Shown here: in pieces, positions 43,676 to 52,904 of the stretch
Numbering within the stretch: position 1 is the first letter of the stretch
Layout of the letters: every line of letters begins with the position of its first letter
NCBI RefSeq assembly: GCF_040529185.1
Contig: NZ_CP159510.1
Location: forward strand, 1,054,001 to 1,118,000
Direction of reading: 5' to 3'
Source: Sporolactobacillus sp. Y61
GTDB taxonomy: Bacteria > Bacillota > Bacilli > Bacillales > Sporolactobacillaceae
DNA length: 64,000 bases
Notes under the pieces: generated by a model
Database searches by the model: none
What the model was told of the DNA's origin: nothing
What the model saw: the letters and a program-made list of their open reading frames with translations, nothing else
Position numbers and translations under genes: made by a program

Positions 43676-45040
43676 TCATCCTCCCAGTATATACCCATTC
43701 AAGAACGCCAGTCCCGCAAATAATCCGGTTACGGTCAGCAGCATAGGGTTAAACGGTGCAGGTTTCAGCCGGAGAAGCTCCTGATAAACAAGAATAATGA
43801 TGATCATCAGGGACACATACAGAAAAAAGAAGGCGCGGACACCGGAACCCCATGCGCTCGGCGTAAAGCCGATGACCATCCGGGACATAAAACCGGCCAG
43901 CAGCACCAGATAGATCAGGATGAGGATTCGCCGGCCGTTAAAGAGATACAGCAGGGCAAGCATCAGGCACAGAACGGTCAGTCCCAGAACAGCGATCGGC
44001 AGATAACTTTCGAGCGACCAGACATTCTCAAGATGAATATAGCCGTAGGGGATCACATCCACATCGATCAGACTTTTTCTGATCCGCGGGTAAAGGGCTG
44101 AAGTCATCGGATGCATCATGCCGAACATAAGCACGCAGAAGAGCGGGACGGTACTGATCGTGCGCAGAAACAGTTCCTGATATCTCGCGTAAGTCGCCGC
44201 CATAACGACAAAACTAAGCAGAACGAAGATTGGATCAAATTGAAAAATAAAATGATTAAGTGTCGACGAAAAAGCACCGATTTCAATCTTATTGATCATC
44301 GGGAGCATAAAAAAGTGATGATTGTATTTTTCCACCTGAACCATCAGTCGGGCATGGTTTCCGGGTGCGTTCATAATAAACAGGAAAGAAGCCGCAGCGA
44401 TCAGAAACTGGCTCAGGATAAAGAAAGGCAGCCGGCGATAAAAGATGAAGTAAATCAGAAAACCGCCGTAAATGATCAGCAGAGAAACACATAACTGTTC
44501 CTGATTGGCCGCAAAAATCAGAGCGCACGCATACAGGAAGGACTCGTATTTTTTGAGTTGCTGCTTAAGCAGTATTTTTTTCAAAGGAAACAGCGCGATG
44601 AGCCCAAGCGTCATTGGCCAGAGATAGTTCAGTGTCGTGGATGCCCAGCCGGCGCTGTGGAAGGCCGGGGCGGGAATCAGCAGAAACAGACAGACGATCA
44701 GCCAGTTGGCTGTTCGCTTTTCCCTTTTCACAAACAGGTACGACAGAGAAAAGACGAACAAACCGATCATCATCACGTTCAGCAACTTCCACAGCCACCC
44801 GCTGATATAAAGCAGGGTGACCAGAACCGCCTCAATCAACACCCGCGACGACCACCCGGAATAGCGTTCGCAGAGCCATGACAGCAGATCATGATTCTGC
44901 AGGATGAGCCGGAATTTGGCATCATCACCCCGGCTGACCGGGATAAGAAGATGATAGCCAAGCATGAAAAAGGTTAAAGCCAGGAAAGGGAAACAGGTCG
45001 ATCGGTACATAGCGGACAGGTTTCGACTGACTGTTTTCAC
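43676..45040 (-). CDS. Polytopic membrane protein, GtrII/DUF6056-like putative glycosyltransferase
   Basis: 454 residues with about ten to twelve hydrophobic segments. Early in the protein RGDDAKFRLIL and LCERYSGWSSRVLIEAVLV resemble the acidic first external loop of GT-C fold glycosyltransferases such as GtrII and DUF6056 proteins (DD...YxxWxxR). These use polyprenyl-phosphate sugars to decorate surface polymers outside the membrane. The upstream genes encode a GtrB-like enzyme that would supply such a donor. Start ATG 45040 overlaps the stop of the gene before it by 4 nt. Confidence 0.75.
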   Translation of the reverse strand: MKTVSRNLSAMYRSTCFPFLALTFFMLGYHLLIPVSRGDDAKFRLILQNHDLLSWLCERYSGWSSRVLIEAVLVTLLYISGWLWKLLNVMMIGLFVFSLSYLFVKREKRTANWLIVCLFLLIPAPAFHSAGWASTTLNYLWPMTLGLIALFPLKKILLKQQLKKYESFLYACALIFAANQEQLCVSLLIIYGGFLIYFIFYRRLPFFILSQFLIAAASFLFIMNAPGNHARLMVQVEKYNHHFFMLPMINKIEIGAFSSTLNHFIFQFDPIFVLLSFVVMAATYARYQELFLRTISTVPLFCVLMFGMMHPMTSALYPRIRKSLIDVDVIPYGYIHLENVWSLESYLPIAVLGLTVLCLMLALLYLFNGRRILILIYLVLLAGFMSRMVIGFTPSAWGSGVRAFFFLYVSLMIIIILVYQELLRLKPAPFNPMLLTVTGLFAGLAFLNGYILGG

Positions 45041-45540
45041 TTTGAGGTCCTCTCTCCGCTTTGCTGCACGTTGCGATGGGTATTGATGAAAATCTTTTGA
45101 TGATTATTGAAATACTGAATGCAGAGCTCATAACGGGATAAAGGTGCAGGCAGCTGGTCCGTTCTTGCACGTGCCAGAAAGCCGCCGGACGCATAATTGA
45201 ATGAGGACGGATACTGTTTATTCAAATCTTCCCGGATAACCATTTTTGTCGGCAGCCGGTAGAGCGCACCGGTTTTGACGTCCCGTAAAACAAGATGTGT
45301 GCCGTAAATAAGGATCGATTCACCTGGATAAAAGGCCCAGCCGGTGATGTCCACACTGGATCCGATGTGGATCTTCTCGACTTTCCATTTCAAGGCGGGA
45401 TCTGCTGGTGGCTGAATGTCTTCGATCGGCCGGATACTGCCGATTCCGTCGGATAAGGCAAAAGCAAAAAGGACAAAGAGGAGGACCCCACCGCCGAGAA
45501 AGATCAATGTGATGATTTTCAATTGTCGCACTCCGGACAT
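45037..45540 (-). CDS. Membrane-anchored protein with a 'GWAF' beta-domain, function unknown
   Basis: 167 residues from ATG 45540 after AAGGGGGAAATTTC. One N-terminal span (IITLIFLGGGVLLFVLFAFALS), then a soluble external domain: VDITGWAFYPGESILIYGTHLVLRDVKTGALYRLPTKMVIREDLNKQYPSSFNYASGGFLARA..LSRYELCIQYFNNH. The pattern 'hxGWAFxxG...hxLxxxxxxxYxhxxxxxxReDlxxxh...xGFxA' recurs in proteins linked to surface polysaccharides and looks like a beta-sandwich. I do not know its function. It lies between the GtrB-like and GtrII-like genes, so a role in their glycosyl modification is inferred. Confidence 0.7.
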   Translation of the reverse strand: MSGVRQLKIITLIFLGGGVLLFVLFAFALSDGIGSIRPIEDIQPPADPALKWKVEKIHIGSSVDITGWAFYPGESILIYGTHLVLRDVKTGALYRLPTKMVIREDLNKQYPSSFNYASGGFLARARTDQLPAPLSRYELCIQYFNNHQKIFINTHRNVQQSGERTSK

Positions 45541-45553
45541 GAAATTTCCCCCT

Positions 45554-46534
45554 TCACGACGTTTCACGCCGGATGGTCTCCTGACGAGGCGTGGACGCTT
45601 CAACCTTTTCGCCGTTAAACTCATCGACAAAGTACAGCGGGCGGTGTTTCGTTTCATTGAACACCCGGCCGAGGTACTCACCGATCAGACCGATCGACAG
45701 GAGCTGGATGCCGCCGAGAAAGAGGATCACGGCCATCAGTGAGGCATAACCGCCGACACGGTTTCCGAACAGCAGCGTTCGAACAATAATAAACAGCATG
45801 TAAAGGAAGGCAAACAGGGAAACAAAACTGCCGGCAATTGAGGAGAGCCGGAGCGGCGCCACGGTGAACGAAGTAATCCCTTCGATCGCCAGATTAATCA
45901 GTTTCGGATAGTGCCATTTGCTGCTGCCGGCGGCGCGGGGCTCCCGGTCGAACAGGATTTCTTTCTTATTAAAACCGATCCAGCTGAACATCCCTTTCGT
46001 GTAGCGCTGGGTTTCACGCAGCCGGCGCACCGCCTGAACAGCGCGGCGGTCGAGCAGCCGGAAGTCGCCGGTATCCGCCTGCAGCGGGATCCGGGTTGTC
46101 TTCTGCAACAGTCGATAAAATCTGGCGGACGTCACTTTTTTCAGCCACGACTCCCCATTTCGGCTGCGGCGCCGGGCATAGACATCGTCGTAGCCCTGTT
46201 CCCAGTATTTCAGCAGCTCAGGGATTAGTTCCGGCGGATCCTGAAGATCGGCGTCCATCAGGATTACGGCGTCGCCCTGGGCATAATCGAGCCCGGCAAT
46301 CATTGCAATCTCCTTGCCGAAGTTGCGCGACAGATTGACGAAGGCGACGCGTGGATCCAATCGGCGCAGCGAGCGAATGATCGTAAGCGTGTCGTCCTGA
46401 CTGCCGTCATTAACAAAAAGCAGTTCAAAATAATAGCCCGTGAGCGAGCGCAGCACCTGTACGGTTCGCTGGTAACACGGATTCAGCACCGCTTCTTCGT
46501 TATATGCGGGGATGAGAATCGTAACAAGCTTCAT
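45554..46534 (-). CDS. GtrB/DPM1-like polyprenyl-phosphate glycosyltransferase (GT2)
   Basis: 326 residues. VTILIPAYNEEAVLNPCYQ, FVNDGSQDDTL, NLSRNFGKEIAMIAGLDYAQGDAVILMDADLQDPPELIPEL, DTGDFRLLDRRAVQAV and QRYTKGMFSWIGF are the hallmarks of bactoprenol-phosphate glucosyltransferases. Two C-terminal spans (about residues 230-295) anchor it. It transfers a sugar from a nucleotide donor to undecaprenyl phosphate; the product is flipped and used by a GT-C enzyme. ATG 46534 follows GGAGGCGCATC. It is the first gene of a three-gene minus-strand operon. Confidence 0.92.
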   Translation of the reverse strand: MKLVTILIPAYNEEAVLNPCYQRTVQVLRSLTGYYFELLFVNDGSQDDTLTIIRSLRRLDPRVAFVNLSRNFGKEIAMIAGLDYAQGDAVILMDADLQDPPELIPELLKYWEQGYDDVYARRRSRNGESWLKKVTSARFYRLLQKTTRIPLQADTGDFRLLDRRAVQAVRRLRETQRYTKGMFSWIGFNKKEILFDREPRAAGSSKWHYPKLINLAIEGITSFTVAPLRLSSIAGSFVSLFAFLYMLFIIVRTLLFGNRVGGYASLMAVILFLGGIQLLSIGLIGEYLGRVFNETKHRPLYFVDEFNGEKVEASTPRQETIRRETS

Positions 46535-46993
46535 GATGCGCCTCCATCTATGTCCTCCTCAAAACAGCCACTCCACCCTTTTTTTATACACAGAGAGCAT
46601 CGCGAAAATGGGTAAGCATAGCAGAAACGTGTACCCGACGGTTTTCTGGCATCAGGGCAGGGTTCTAATAAAAAGCAGCTCCGGGCTGGTCACTTAGCCC
46701 TGTATTTCTGCGCACGGCTACCTTTATGCAACTTTTGAACTGTTTTTATAAAATACGGATAATTCCCTCTTGTTCGACAACATATTTCTTATCAAAGCGC
46801 TATAATATTCTCTGTAATCATAAAAAAGATACAGAATATTTTGAACAAATGGGAAGGGAGGAGCTGTACAGTCGGAATATGGGGAGCATGAGACTCAGTT
46901 TGACAGACAGTTTTCAACAAGCCAGCTGCATGGAATGGAATGTTTGAACGCGCACGGGTTATGGGAATTGCTCATTCATGAGTCAGGGGGAAT
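46535..46993. other. Divergent intergenic region between the GtrB-like and protease genes
   Basis: About 460 bases. The clearest element is GCTATAAT (-10 at 46801-46806, plus strand) without a strong -35, about 190 nt before the protease start. The long leader contains purine-rich GGGAAGGGAGGAG at 46851-46863, SD-like but followed by no convincing short gene. SD CAGGGGG directly precedes the protease ATG. Confidence 0.4.
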
Positions 46994-49900
46994 ATGAACG
47001 TGCATAAAAGTCAATGGAGTCAAGCGCTTTGCGTGCTGATTTGTTTCTTATTGCTCACGCCTGGATCTGTTCAGGCCGCCCCGGTGTTTGATAAGACCAT
47101 ACCGATAAAAACATCTGTGAAAGAACAGGCGCCATCTTTAGCCAAAAACAAAATCAGTGCTGATCTGGATGACGTGTTTCAGTCAAAGAAGAACGCAACG
47201 TTCCTTGTGAAATTTAAAACACAGGCGGATACCAAAAAGGCAGCTGCCAACGCAAAAAAATTGGCGAGTAAGCAAAAAATGACGCCCGCGAAAAAGAAGT
47301 TTGCGCAGAAATCCGCGGTGCTCAGCGCGTTGCGGACGACCGCTTCTGAAACTCAGGCTAACGTCATCAAATATCTGGATGACGCAAAGAAAAAAGGCCT
47401 GGTCAAAAACTATCAATCTTTCTATATCGTAAACGGCATCGCCGTGACCGGCACGAAAGACGTGATGAAGAAGATGGCAACATTTGCTGAAGTTGATAAA
47501 ATTCTACCGAACCGCACCCGGCAACTGACAGCGAATACAGCGATCGCCTCTGGCAGCGAAACGGGTGAAGCAAAGGCAAAAACAAAGTCAAAAGCAAAGG
47601 CAAAAACGGCAACGGATGATGAGGTCGCCTGGGGTGTTGCGCGAATCGGTGCTCCGTCAGTCTGGAACATGGGCATTGACGGAACAGGTGTCGTGATTGC
47701 CAGCATTGATACAGGCGTGCAATGGGATCACCCGGCGCTGCAGGGCAAATATCGCGGCTATGATCCGGCCAGCCCGGATCAGCCGGACAATGAATACAAC
47801 TGGTTTGACGCGGTGGCCGGCGAATTGACGCCCTATGATGATATCGGCCACGGAACCCACACCATGGGGACGATGGTTGGCGCGGAAAACGATGGGACGC
47901 ATAAAATAGGCGTCGCACCAGGCGCCAGATGGATTTCTGTAAAAGCGTTTACTCCGGATGGCGGGACCGATGTCGATCTGCTGGAGGCGGGTGAATGGAT
48001 TCTTGCACCTAAAGACGCAGCCGGCAATCCGCATCCGGAAATGTCCCCGGATATTGTTAATAATTCATGGGGCGGCGGACCCGGCCTTGATGAATGGTAC
48101 CGGCCGATGGTGCAGAACTGGCGTGCGGCCGACATCTTCCCGGAATTTTCTGCAGGAAACACGGACCTGTTTAATCCGGGTGGCCCGGGTTCAGTAGCAG
48201 CACCGGCGAATTATCCGGAAGCGTTCGCGGCCGGAGCCACGGACAATAGCGACCAGCTGGCCGGGTTCTCTCTGCAGGGGCCGTCACCGTATGATGAAAC
48301 GAAGCCCGATGTATCCGCGCCGGGCGTCAACGTGTACTCATCTGTACCGGGCAGCACTTATGACGGCACGTACAGCGGAACATCGATGGCCGCGCCGCAT
48401 GTAGCCGGGACGGCAGCGCTCCTGCTGTCGGCGGATGCCTCGCTGACGGTTGATGAACTGGAACAGATCATCGTCGATACGGCAACACCGGCGACAGACA
48501 GTACCTTCCCGGAATCGCCGAATAACGGTTATGGCTCCGGGATCATCGACGCCTTCTCAGCGGTCACATCGATCACAACCGGCCTCGGGACGCTCACCGG
48601 CCAGGTCATGAAGGAAGGCGAGGACACGGAAGCGCCGGCCTATCAGCATACCCCGGTTTCCGAGACGTATGAAGGGGTCGCGCTTCCGCTTCAGATCAGC
48701 GTTCAGGACAATGTCAGCATCCAGTCCGTCCAGCTTCAGTATAAAGTAGCCGATGGAGCGTGGCAGACGGTGGAAGGCGAGCGGACAGAGGGGGACTATC
48801 GCCAGGGCGTTTATCAGGCAACGATCCCGGGCGACGACCTTGCACAAGGCCCGCTGACCTATAAGTGGCACCTCACCGACTTTGGTGGAAATGAAGTCGA
48901 CTCCGATCTTTATGAGGTCTCCGTCCTTCCGCCGATCACGACGGGCTATTCACAGGACTTTGAATCCGTCCCGTCCGGCTGGCGGTCCTATGGGGATCAG
49001 AACAGCTGGGAATGGGGCGTGCCCGCCTCCGGGCCGGAACAGGCCGCATCAGGTGAAAAGGTCTACGCCACGAATCTGGAAGGGAATTACGACAATGATG
49101 CCAACGCAACACTATTGATGCCTCCTGTACACGTAGCGGAGGGACAGAGCTATCTGCAATTTAAAAACTGGTATGAGATCGAGAACAATTACGATCACGG
49201 GCAGGTTTTCGTCTCAACAGATCAGGAAAACTGGACATCGGTCGCCGATTTCACCGGGGCAGGGTCCGGCTGGTCAGATGTTTCGGTTGACCTGTCGGCA
49301 TACGCCGGCCAGAACATTTTTATCGGTTTTAATCTCAGCACCGATTCGAGTGTCGTTCGACCCGGCTGGTATATTGATGACGTCTCGCTGACCGATACAG
49401 CGGCAACCGGCGCGACGAAGGCAACGCTCGGCCTGGCCAAAGCCGGGAAGCAGGCGGATGCGCCATCACTGAGCAGTAAAAAGCCGGTAGATCCGCAGAC
49501 GATCCAACCACAGAAAGTGAAAAATGTACGGCTGCCGTCGATTGAGTCCCGTTCGTTAAAATCCGCCCCGCCGGCAGAGACAAACGCACTGCCGCTTGAC
49601 GCGACAGTCACGGTTCTGGAAACGGGACGTGCAGTGTCCACCAATCCGGCGGACGGCAGTTATGCGATGCGGCACGCGGCGGGGACGTACACCGTGAAAG
49701 CCGAGAGATATGGCTTTGCATCGCAGGCACAAACGGTAGAGATCACCCGCGACAGGACGACGGAATCCAGTTTTATGCTTCAGCCGATCCCGCAGGGCAC
49801 CATTACCGGTACGATCACGAATGACGCCACAGGTGCCCCCGTTTCCGGCGCGACCGTCCAGGTTATGGAAGACGCGAACATCGCGCCGGTGCAGACGGAC

Positions 49901-51640
49901 AGCAACGGGCATTTCGAATTAACGGTCTATGAAGGGACCTATACGCTGCATGTCGGTGCCCCGAGTTATTACGCCAGCGACGTCCAGGTCACCGTGGCGG
50001 GTAATGAATCGACGGAAAAAAATGTCGCTCTCGAACCCTTCATCGGCTATCCGGGCGAAATCGGCTATGATGATGGCACAGCAGAAAATGCCCATGCCTT
50101 CTATGACGCCGGAAACGGCTGGGCGGTGAAAATGTCACTCGCTGAGGGGCATGACACGGCGATGGTAACAGGCGGGCTGTTCCGGTTCTGGACGGATGAA
50201 TGGCCGGTACCGGGCGGCACGGACTTCAAGGTCGCCGTGTATGATGCCACCGGTCCGGACGGTGCACCGGGCAACCTGCTTGCCGGTCCGGTCGATGCGA
50301 CGGCACTCCGGGATGGATCATGGACGCGGGTCGATCTCTCCGATAAAGGGATACTGGTCCACGGCGATTTCTATATGGTCTACATTCAGACGGATGTCAA
50401 TACACAGGCACCGGGGCTCGCGACCGATGAAGACGGGACGAACGCGGGCCGCAGCTGGCAGCTGGTATCAGGTAGCTGGGCGCCGTCACCTGCCGAAGAG
50501 GGCAACTATATGATCCGCTCGACCGTCAGCTATGAAGTGAGTGTACCGGTGATCACCGCGCCGGCGACGAACATCTACACGAATCAGGAAAGGGTATCCG
50601 TTGAAGGGAAAACAGCGCCGGCAACAACGGTCAATCTGCTTAATCATGGAGAAAAAGTGGCGGAGACCACATCTGCCGAAGACGGGACGTTTGCTTCAGA
50701 GGTCGCCCTTCAGACAGGCGAAAACGCGATTACAGTGACGGCTTCCACCGACACCGGCACCACCGATCCGTCAGCACCGGTGACTGTCTTCCTCGATCAG
50801 ACGAAACCGGGCCTGACGATTGACAGCCCGGCAGATGGATCCAAGACCAACTGTGAAGCCGTCACGGTCAGTGGGACGGTGGATGAGGCCAATCTTGACT
50901 CGGTGAAGGTCAACGGACAGGCCGCCGATGTCACAGAAAGCGGCAGCTATTCGAAACGGATCCTGCTCGACAGCGGAGTCAACACCATCGAGGTTGTCGC
51001 TAAGGATAAAGCCGGAAACGAAGAAAGCCGGTCGATCCGCGTCGACGCGAAATTCACCGCACCAGAAATCACAAACTTGAAACCGGACGAAGACCGTTAT
51101 CTGGACGCCGGCCAGACGGTGGAAGTGGCTTTCGACAGTGAGCCGGGTCTGGAAAGTACCTTCGTGATTCAGGCACCGCTGACCAATACGAGAGCTCGAA
51201 CCACTAATGAAGCGAATGAACTGCCGCTAACTGAAACTTCAGCAGGGCATTACGTGGGCTACTGGACAGCGACCTCAAACCTCACCGCCGATGGCGCGCA
51301 GATTGAGGTTAAAGCAAGAGATGCCTACGGTAACGAGACGCGTCAGACCGCTGCCGGTAAACTGTTTATCAATATCCCTAATGAAAAGCCGGTCGCACAG
51401 TTCGAAGCGCCTGCCAAAGCGAAGAAAAACAAAACCGTCACCTTTGACGCCTCGGCGTCTTCCGATCCGGACGGGAATCTTGTCACGTACGCCTGGACAT
51501 TCGGCGACGGCAGCACGGCTGAAGGGGAAACGGCCACCCATCAATTTACGAAAAAGGGCAAATATAATGTCACACTGACCGTGACAGACAATCGCGGCAA
51601 AAACGACTCGATCACCCATACGATAAAAATCACGCGCTAA
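46994..51640 (+). CDS. Secreted subtilisin-like S8 serine protease (bacillopeptidase F-like), 1548 aa
   Basis: Signal peptide (residues 1-~29, LLTPGSVQA). A Lys-rich propeptide (~50-185) includes an I9-like inhibitor segment. The S8 catalytic domain is at about 210-525 with triad Asp239 (IDTGVQWDHP), His286 (GHGTHTMGTMVG) and Ser464 (GTSMAAPHVAG). Downstream are immunoglobulin-like and MAM-like beta modules (QDFESVPSGW...WYIDDVSL), two carboxypeptidase-regulatory-like repeats (~870-1015), bacterial Ig-like repeats and a C-terminal PKD domain (FDASASSDPDGNLVTYAWTFGDG). The layout resembles Bacillus Bpr (~1430 residues). It degrades extracellular proteins. There is no LPXTG or SLH anchor. A strong terminator follows. 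Confidence 0.93.
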   Translation: MNVHKSQWSQALCVLICFLLLTPGSVQAAPVFDKTIPIKTSVKEQAPSLAKNKISADLDDVFQSKKNATFLVKFKTQADTKKAAANAKKLASKQKMTPAKKKFAQKSAVLSALRTTASETQANVIKYLDDAKKKGLVKNYQSFYIVNGIAVTGTKDVMKKMATFAEVDKILPNRTRQLTANTAIASGSETGEAKAKTKSKAKAKTATDDEVAWGVARIGAPSVWNMGIDGTGVVIASIDTGVQWDHPALQGKYRGYDPASPDQPDNEYNWFDAVAGELTPYDDIGHGTHTMGTMVGAENDGTHKIGVAPGARWISVKAFTPDGGTDVDLLEAGEWILAPKDAAGNPHPEMSPDIVNNSWGGGPGLDEWYRPMVQNWRAADIFPEFSAGNTDLFNPGGPGSVAAPANYPEAFAAGATDNSDQLAGFSLQGPSPYDETKPDVSAPGVNVYSSVPGSTYDGTYSGTSMAAPHVAGTAALLLSADASLTVDELEQIIVDTATPATDSTFPESPNNGYGSGIIDAFSAVTSITTGLGTLTGQVMKEGEDTEAPAYQHTPVSETYEGVALPLQISVQDNVSIQSVQLQYKVADGAWQTVEGERTEGDYRQGVYQATIPGDDLAQGPLTYKWHLTDFGGNEVDSDLYEVSVLPPITTGYSQDFESVPSGWRSYGDQNSWEWGVPASGPEQAASGEKVYATNLEGNYDNDANATLLMPPVHVAEGQSYLQFKNWYEIENNYDHGQVFVSTDQENWTSVADFTGAGSGWSDVSVDLSAYAGQNIFIGFNLSTDSSVVRPGWYIDDVSLTDTAATGATKATLGLAKAGKQADAPSLSSKKPVDPQTIQPQKVKNVRLPSIESRSLKSAPPAETNALPLDATVTVLETGRAVSTNPADGSYAMRHAAGTYTVKAERYGFASQAQTVEITRDRTTESSFMLQPIPQGTITGTITNDATGAPVSGATVQVMEDANIAPVQTDSNGHFELTVYEGTYTLHVGAPSYYASDVQVTVAGNESTEKNVALEPFIGYPGEIGYDDGTAENAHAFYDAGNGWAVKMSLAEGHDTAMVTGGLFRFWTDEWPVPGGTDFKVAVYDATGPDGAPGNLLAGPVDATALRDGSWTRVDLSDKGILVHGDFYMVYIQTDVNTQAPGLATDEDGTNAGRSWQLVSGSWAPSPAEEGNYMIRSTVSYEVSVPVITAPATNIYTNQERVSVEGKTAPATTVNLLNHGEKVAETTSAEDGTFASEVALQTGENAITVTASTDTGTTDPSAPVTVFLDQTKPGLTIDSPADGSKTNCEAVTVSGTVDEANLDSVKVNGQAADVTESGSYSKRILLDSGVNTIEVVAKDKAGNEESRSIRVDAKFTAPEITNLKPDEDRYLDAGQTVEVAFDSEPGLESTFVIQAPLTNTRARTTNEANELPLTETSAGHYVGYWTATSNLTADGAQIEVKARDAYGNETRQTAAGKLFINIPNEKPVAQFEAPAKAKKNKTVTFDASASSDPDGNLVTYAWTFGDGSTAEGETATHQFTKKGKYNVTLTVTDNRGKNDSITHTIKITR

Positions 51641-51680
51641 TCCGTGTGAAAAAGGCTGGCGAGAAATTAAGCACTGATCA

Positions 51681-51725
51681 AATACCGGAGAGCAGATTAA
51701 TAAAAATGCGCTCCGGTATTTTTTT
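51681..51725 (+). terminator. Terminator after the protease gene
   Basis: AATACCGGAG pairs with CTCCGGTATT, with additional inner AGCA/TGC pairing, followed by TTTTT. Confidence 0.9.
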
Positions 51726-51741
51726 AATAATCAGAATCTCA

Positions 51742-51770
51742 TTTTTGCTCGCCATAAACTGTGCTATAAT
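51742..51770 (+). promoter_or_regulatory. Extended -10 promoter of EPS cluster 2
   Basis: TGCTATAAT (-10 at 51765-51770) with a weak -35 TTTTTG (51742-51747), 17-nt spacing. The region AAACTGTGCTATAATACTG and the downstream TGCGTTTTTGATA match the copy before rfbA. The leader to ATG 51979 is about 200 nt and contains no gene. Confidence 0.65.
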
Positions 51771-51978
51771 ACTGTTATCCTGACAAATATGTAAAAAGAA
51801 ACATATATTTCGTGCGTTTTTGATAACTTGGTATGATCTGCTCGCTTTCATTGGACACAACTGAATATGAGAGACGGTCACGAACAATTAAAAAATAGCC
51901 CATCGAATGGTCCACTGCATTACATTTACATTCCTGCTGACCGCCAGTTTACAGTTACAGCTTGATGAGGTGAATACT

Positions 51979-52674
51979 ATGGCAATCATTAAACCATCCA
52001 TTGGAGAAGATCAACTATTTAAACAAGATGAGATACATACTTCCGGCCGGGTGAAAATAAAAGAGAAACCTCTCTATTTTCTGGTTAAGAGATTAACAGA
52101 TATTGCCGGTTCCTTAATTGGACTTGTTTTACTTTCCCCTGTTTATCTCATTATTGGCCTGCTGATCAAGCTGGACGACCCAAAAGGGAAAATTATATTT
52201 AAACAGGTGCGGGTTGGTAAAAACGGCCGGCTGTTTTATATTTACAAGTTTCGTTCCATGGTCAGTAATGCCGAACAGTTACTGAACAAACTCCTCGATA
52301 AAAACGATACGACAGGGGCCATGTTTAAAATGAAGCACGACCCCAGAGTGACAAGAATCGGTCACTTTATCCGGAAAACCAGTCTGGATGAACTGCCTCA
52401 GCTGGTCAATGTGTTAAAGGGAGATATGAGTCTGGTCGGCCCACGGCCTCCGCTCCCAAAAGAAGTGAAGAACTATACAAATTATGACAAACAGCGGCTG
52501 CTGGTTGTGCCAGGCTGCACGGGCCTGTGGCAGGTCAGTGGCAGAAGTAATGTCGGATTTAAAAAAATGGTCGAACTGGATATCGACTATATTGAACACA
52601 GGTGCGTGTCCCTGGATCTTAAAATTATATTAAAAACCTTTACCCTGCTGAAGGGATCGAAAGATGCGTATTAA
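51979..52674 (+). CDS. Initiating undecaprenyl-phosphate sugar-phosphate transferase (paralogue)
   Basis: 231 residues. Same architecture as the cluster 1 enzyme: one N-terminal span (GSLIGLVLLSPVYLIIGLLI), then YIYKFRSMVSNAEQLL, DELPQLVNVLKGDMSLVGPRPPLP and PGCTGLWQVSGRSNVGF. ATG 51979 follows GAGGTGA by 8 nt; an upstream in-frame ATG at 51907 has no SD and would add a non-homologous extension. It is followed by its own promoter-separated Wzz/kinase module. Having two such enzymes suggests two independently primed polymers or redundancy. Confidence 0.93.
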   Translation: MAIIKPSIGEDQLFKQDEIHTSGRVKIKEKPLYFLVKRLTDIAGSLIGLVLLSPVYLIIGLLIKLDDPKGKIIFKQVRVGKNGRLFYIYKFRSMVSNAEQLLNKLLDKNDTTGAMFKMKHDPRVTRIGHFIRKTSLDELPQLVNVLKGDMSLVGPRPPLPKEVKNYTNYDKQRLLVVPGCTGLWQVSGRSNVGFKKMVELDIDYIEHRCVSLDLKIILKTFTLLKGSKDAY

Positions 52675-52818
52675 GAGGTTACCGTATTTAACGGCATGAG
52701 TACATATGCGTTTTCCACAAATTGTTTATTCAGATTAAGCCTATCCGTGTTATAATTACCGGTACTTTAGTAACAGAAGCTGATCCCAAATTCCTGCTGC
52801 TAAATGTTTTGAAGATAA

Positions 52819-52847
52819 TCATTGCCCGACAGAATCTATGCTATAAT
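52819..52847 (+). promoter_or_regulatory. Extended -10 promoter before the Wzz-like gene
   Basis: TGCTATAAT (-10 at 52842-52847) and TCATTG (52819-52824) with 17-nt spacing. It shares the ATGCTATAAT core with the element at 13101 before galU, and is about 57 nt before ATG 52905. Confidence 0.6.
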
Positions 52848-52904
52848 ACGATTAGCTTTAAATTCTTTCAGACAGAAACTATTACTCTTGTGTTGGGGGA
52901 TATT

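Noticed and set aside
44111..44881. Plus-strand frames opposite the GtrII-like gene
   Set aside because: Antisense shadows of a clear membrane-protein gene; basic and low-complexity translations.
46726..46947. 73-codon frame before the protease gene
   Set aside because: It starts upstream of the candidate promoter -10 and has no SD or homology.
51907..51978. Upstream start for the second sugar transferase
   Set aside because: The 24-residue extension lacks an SD and is absent from the paralogue; ATG 51979 has a well-placed SD.
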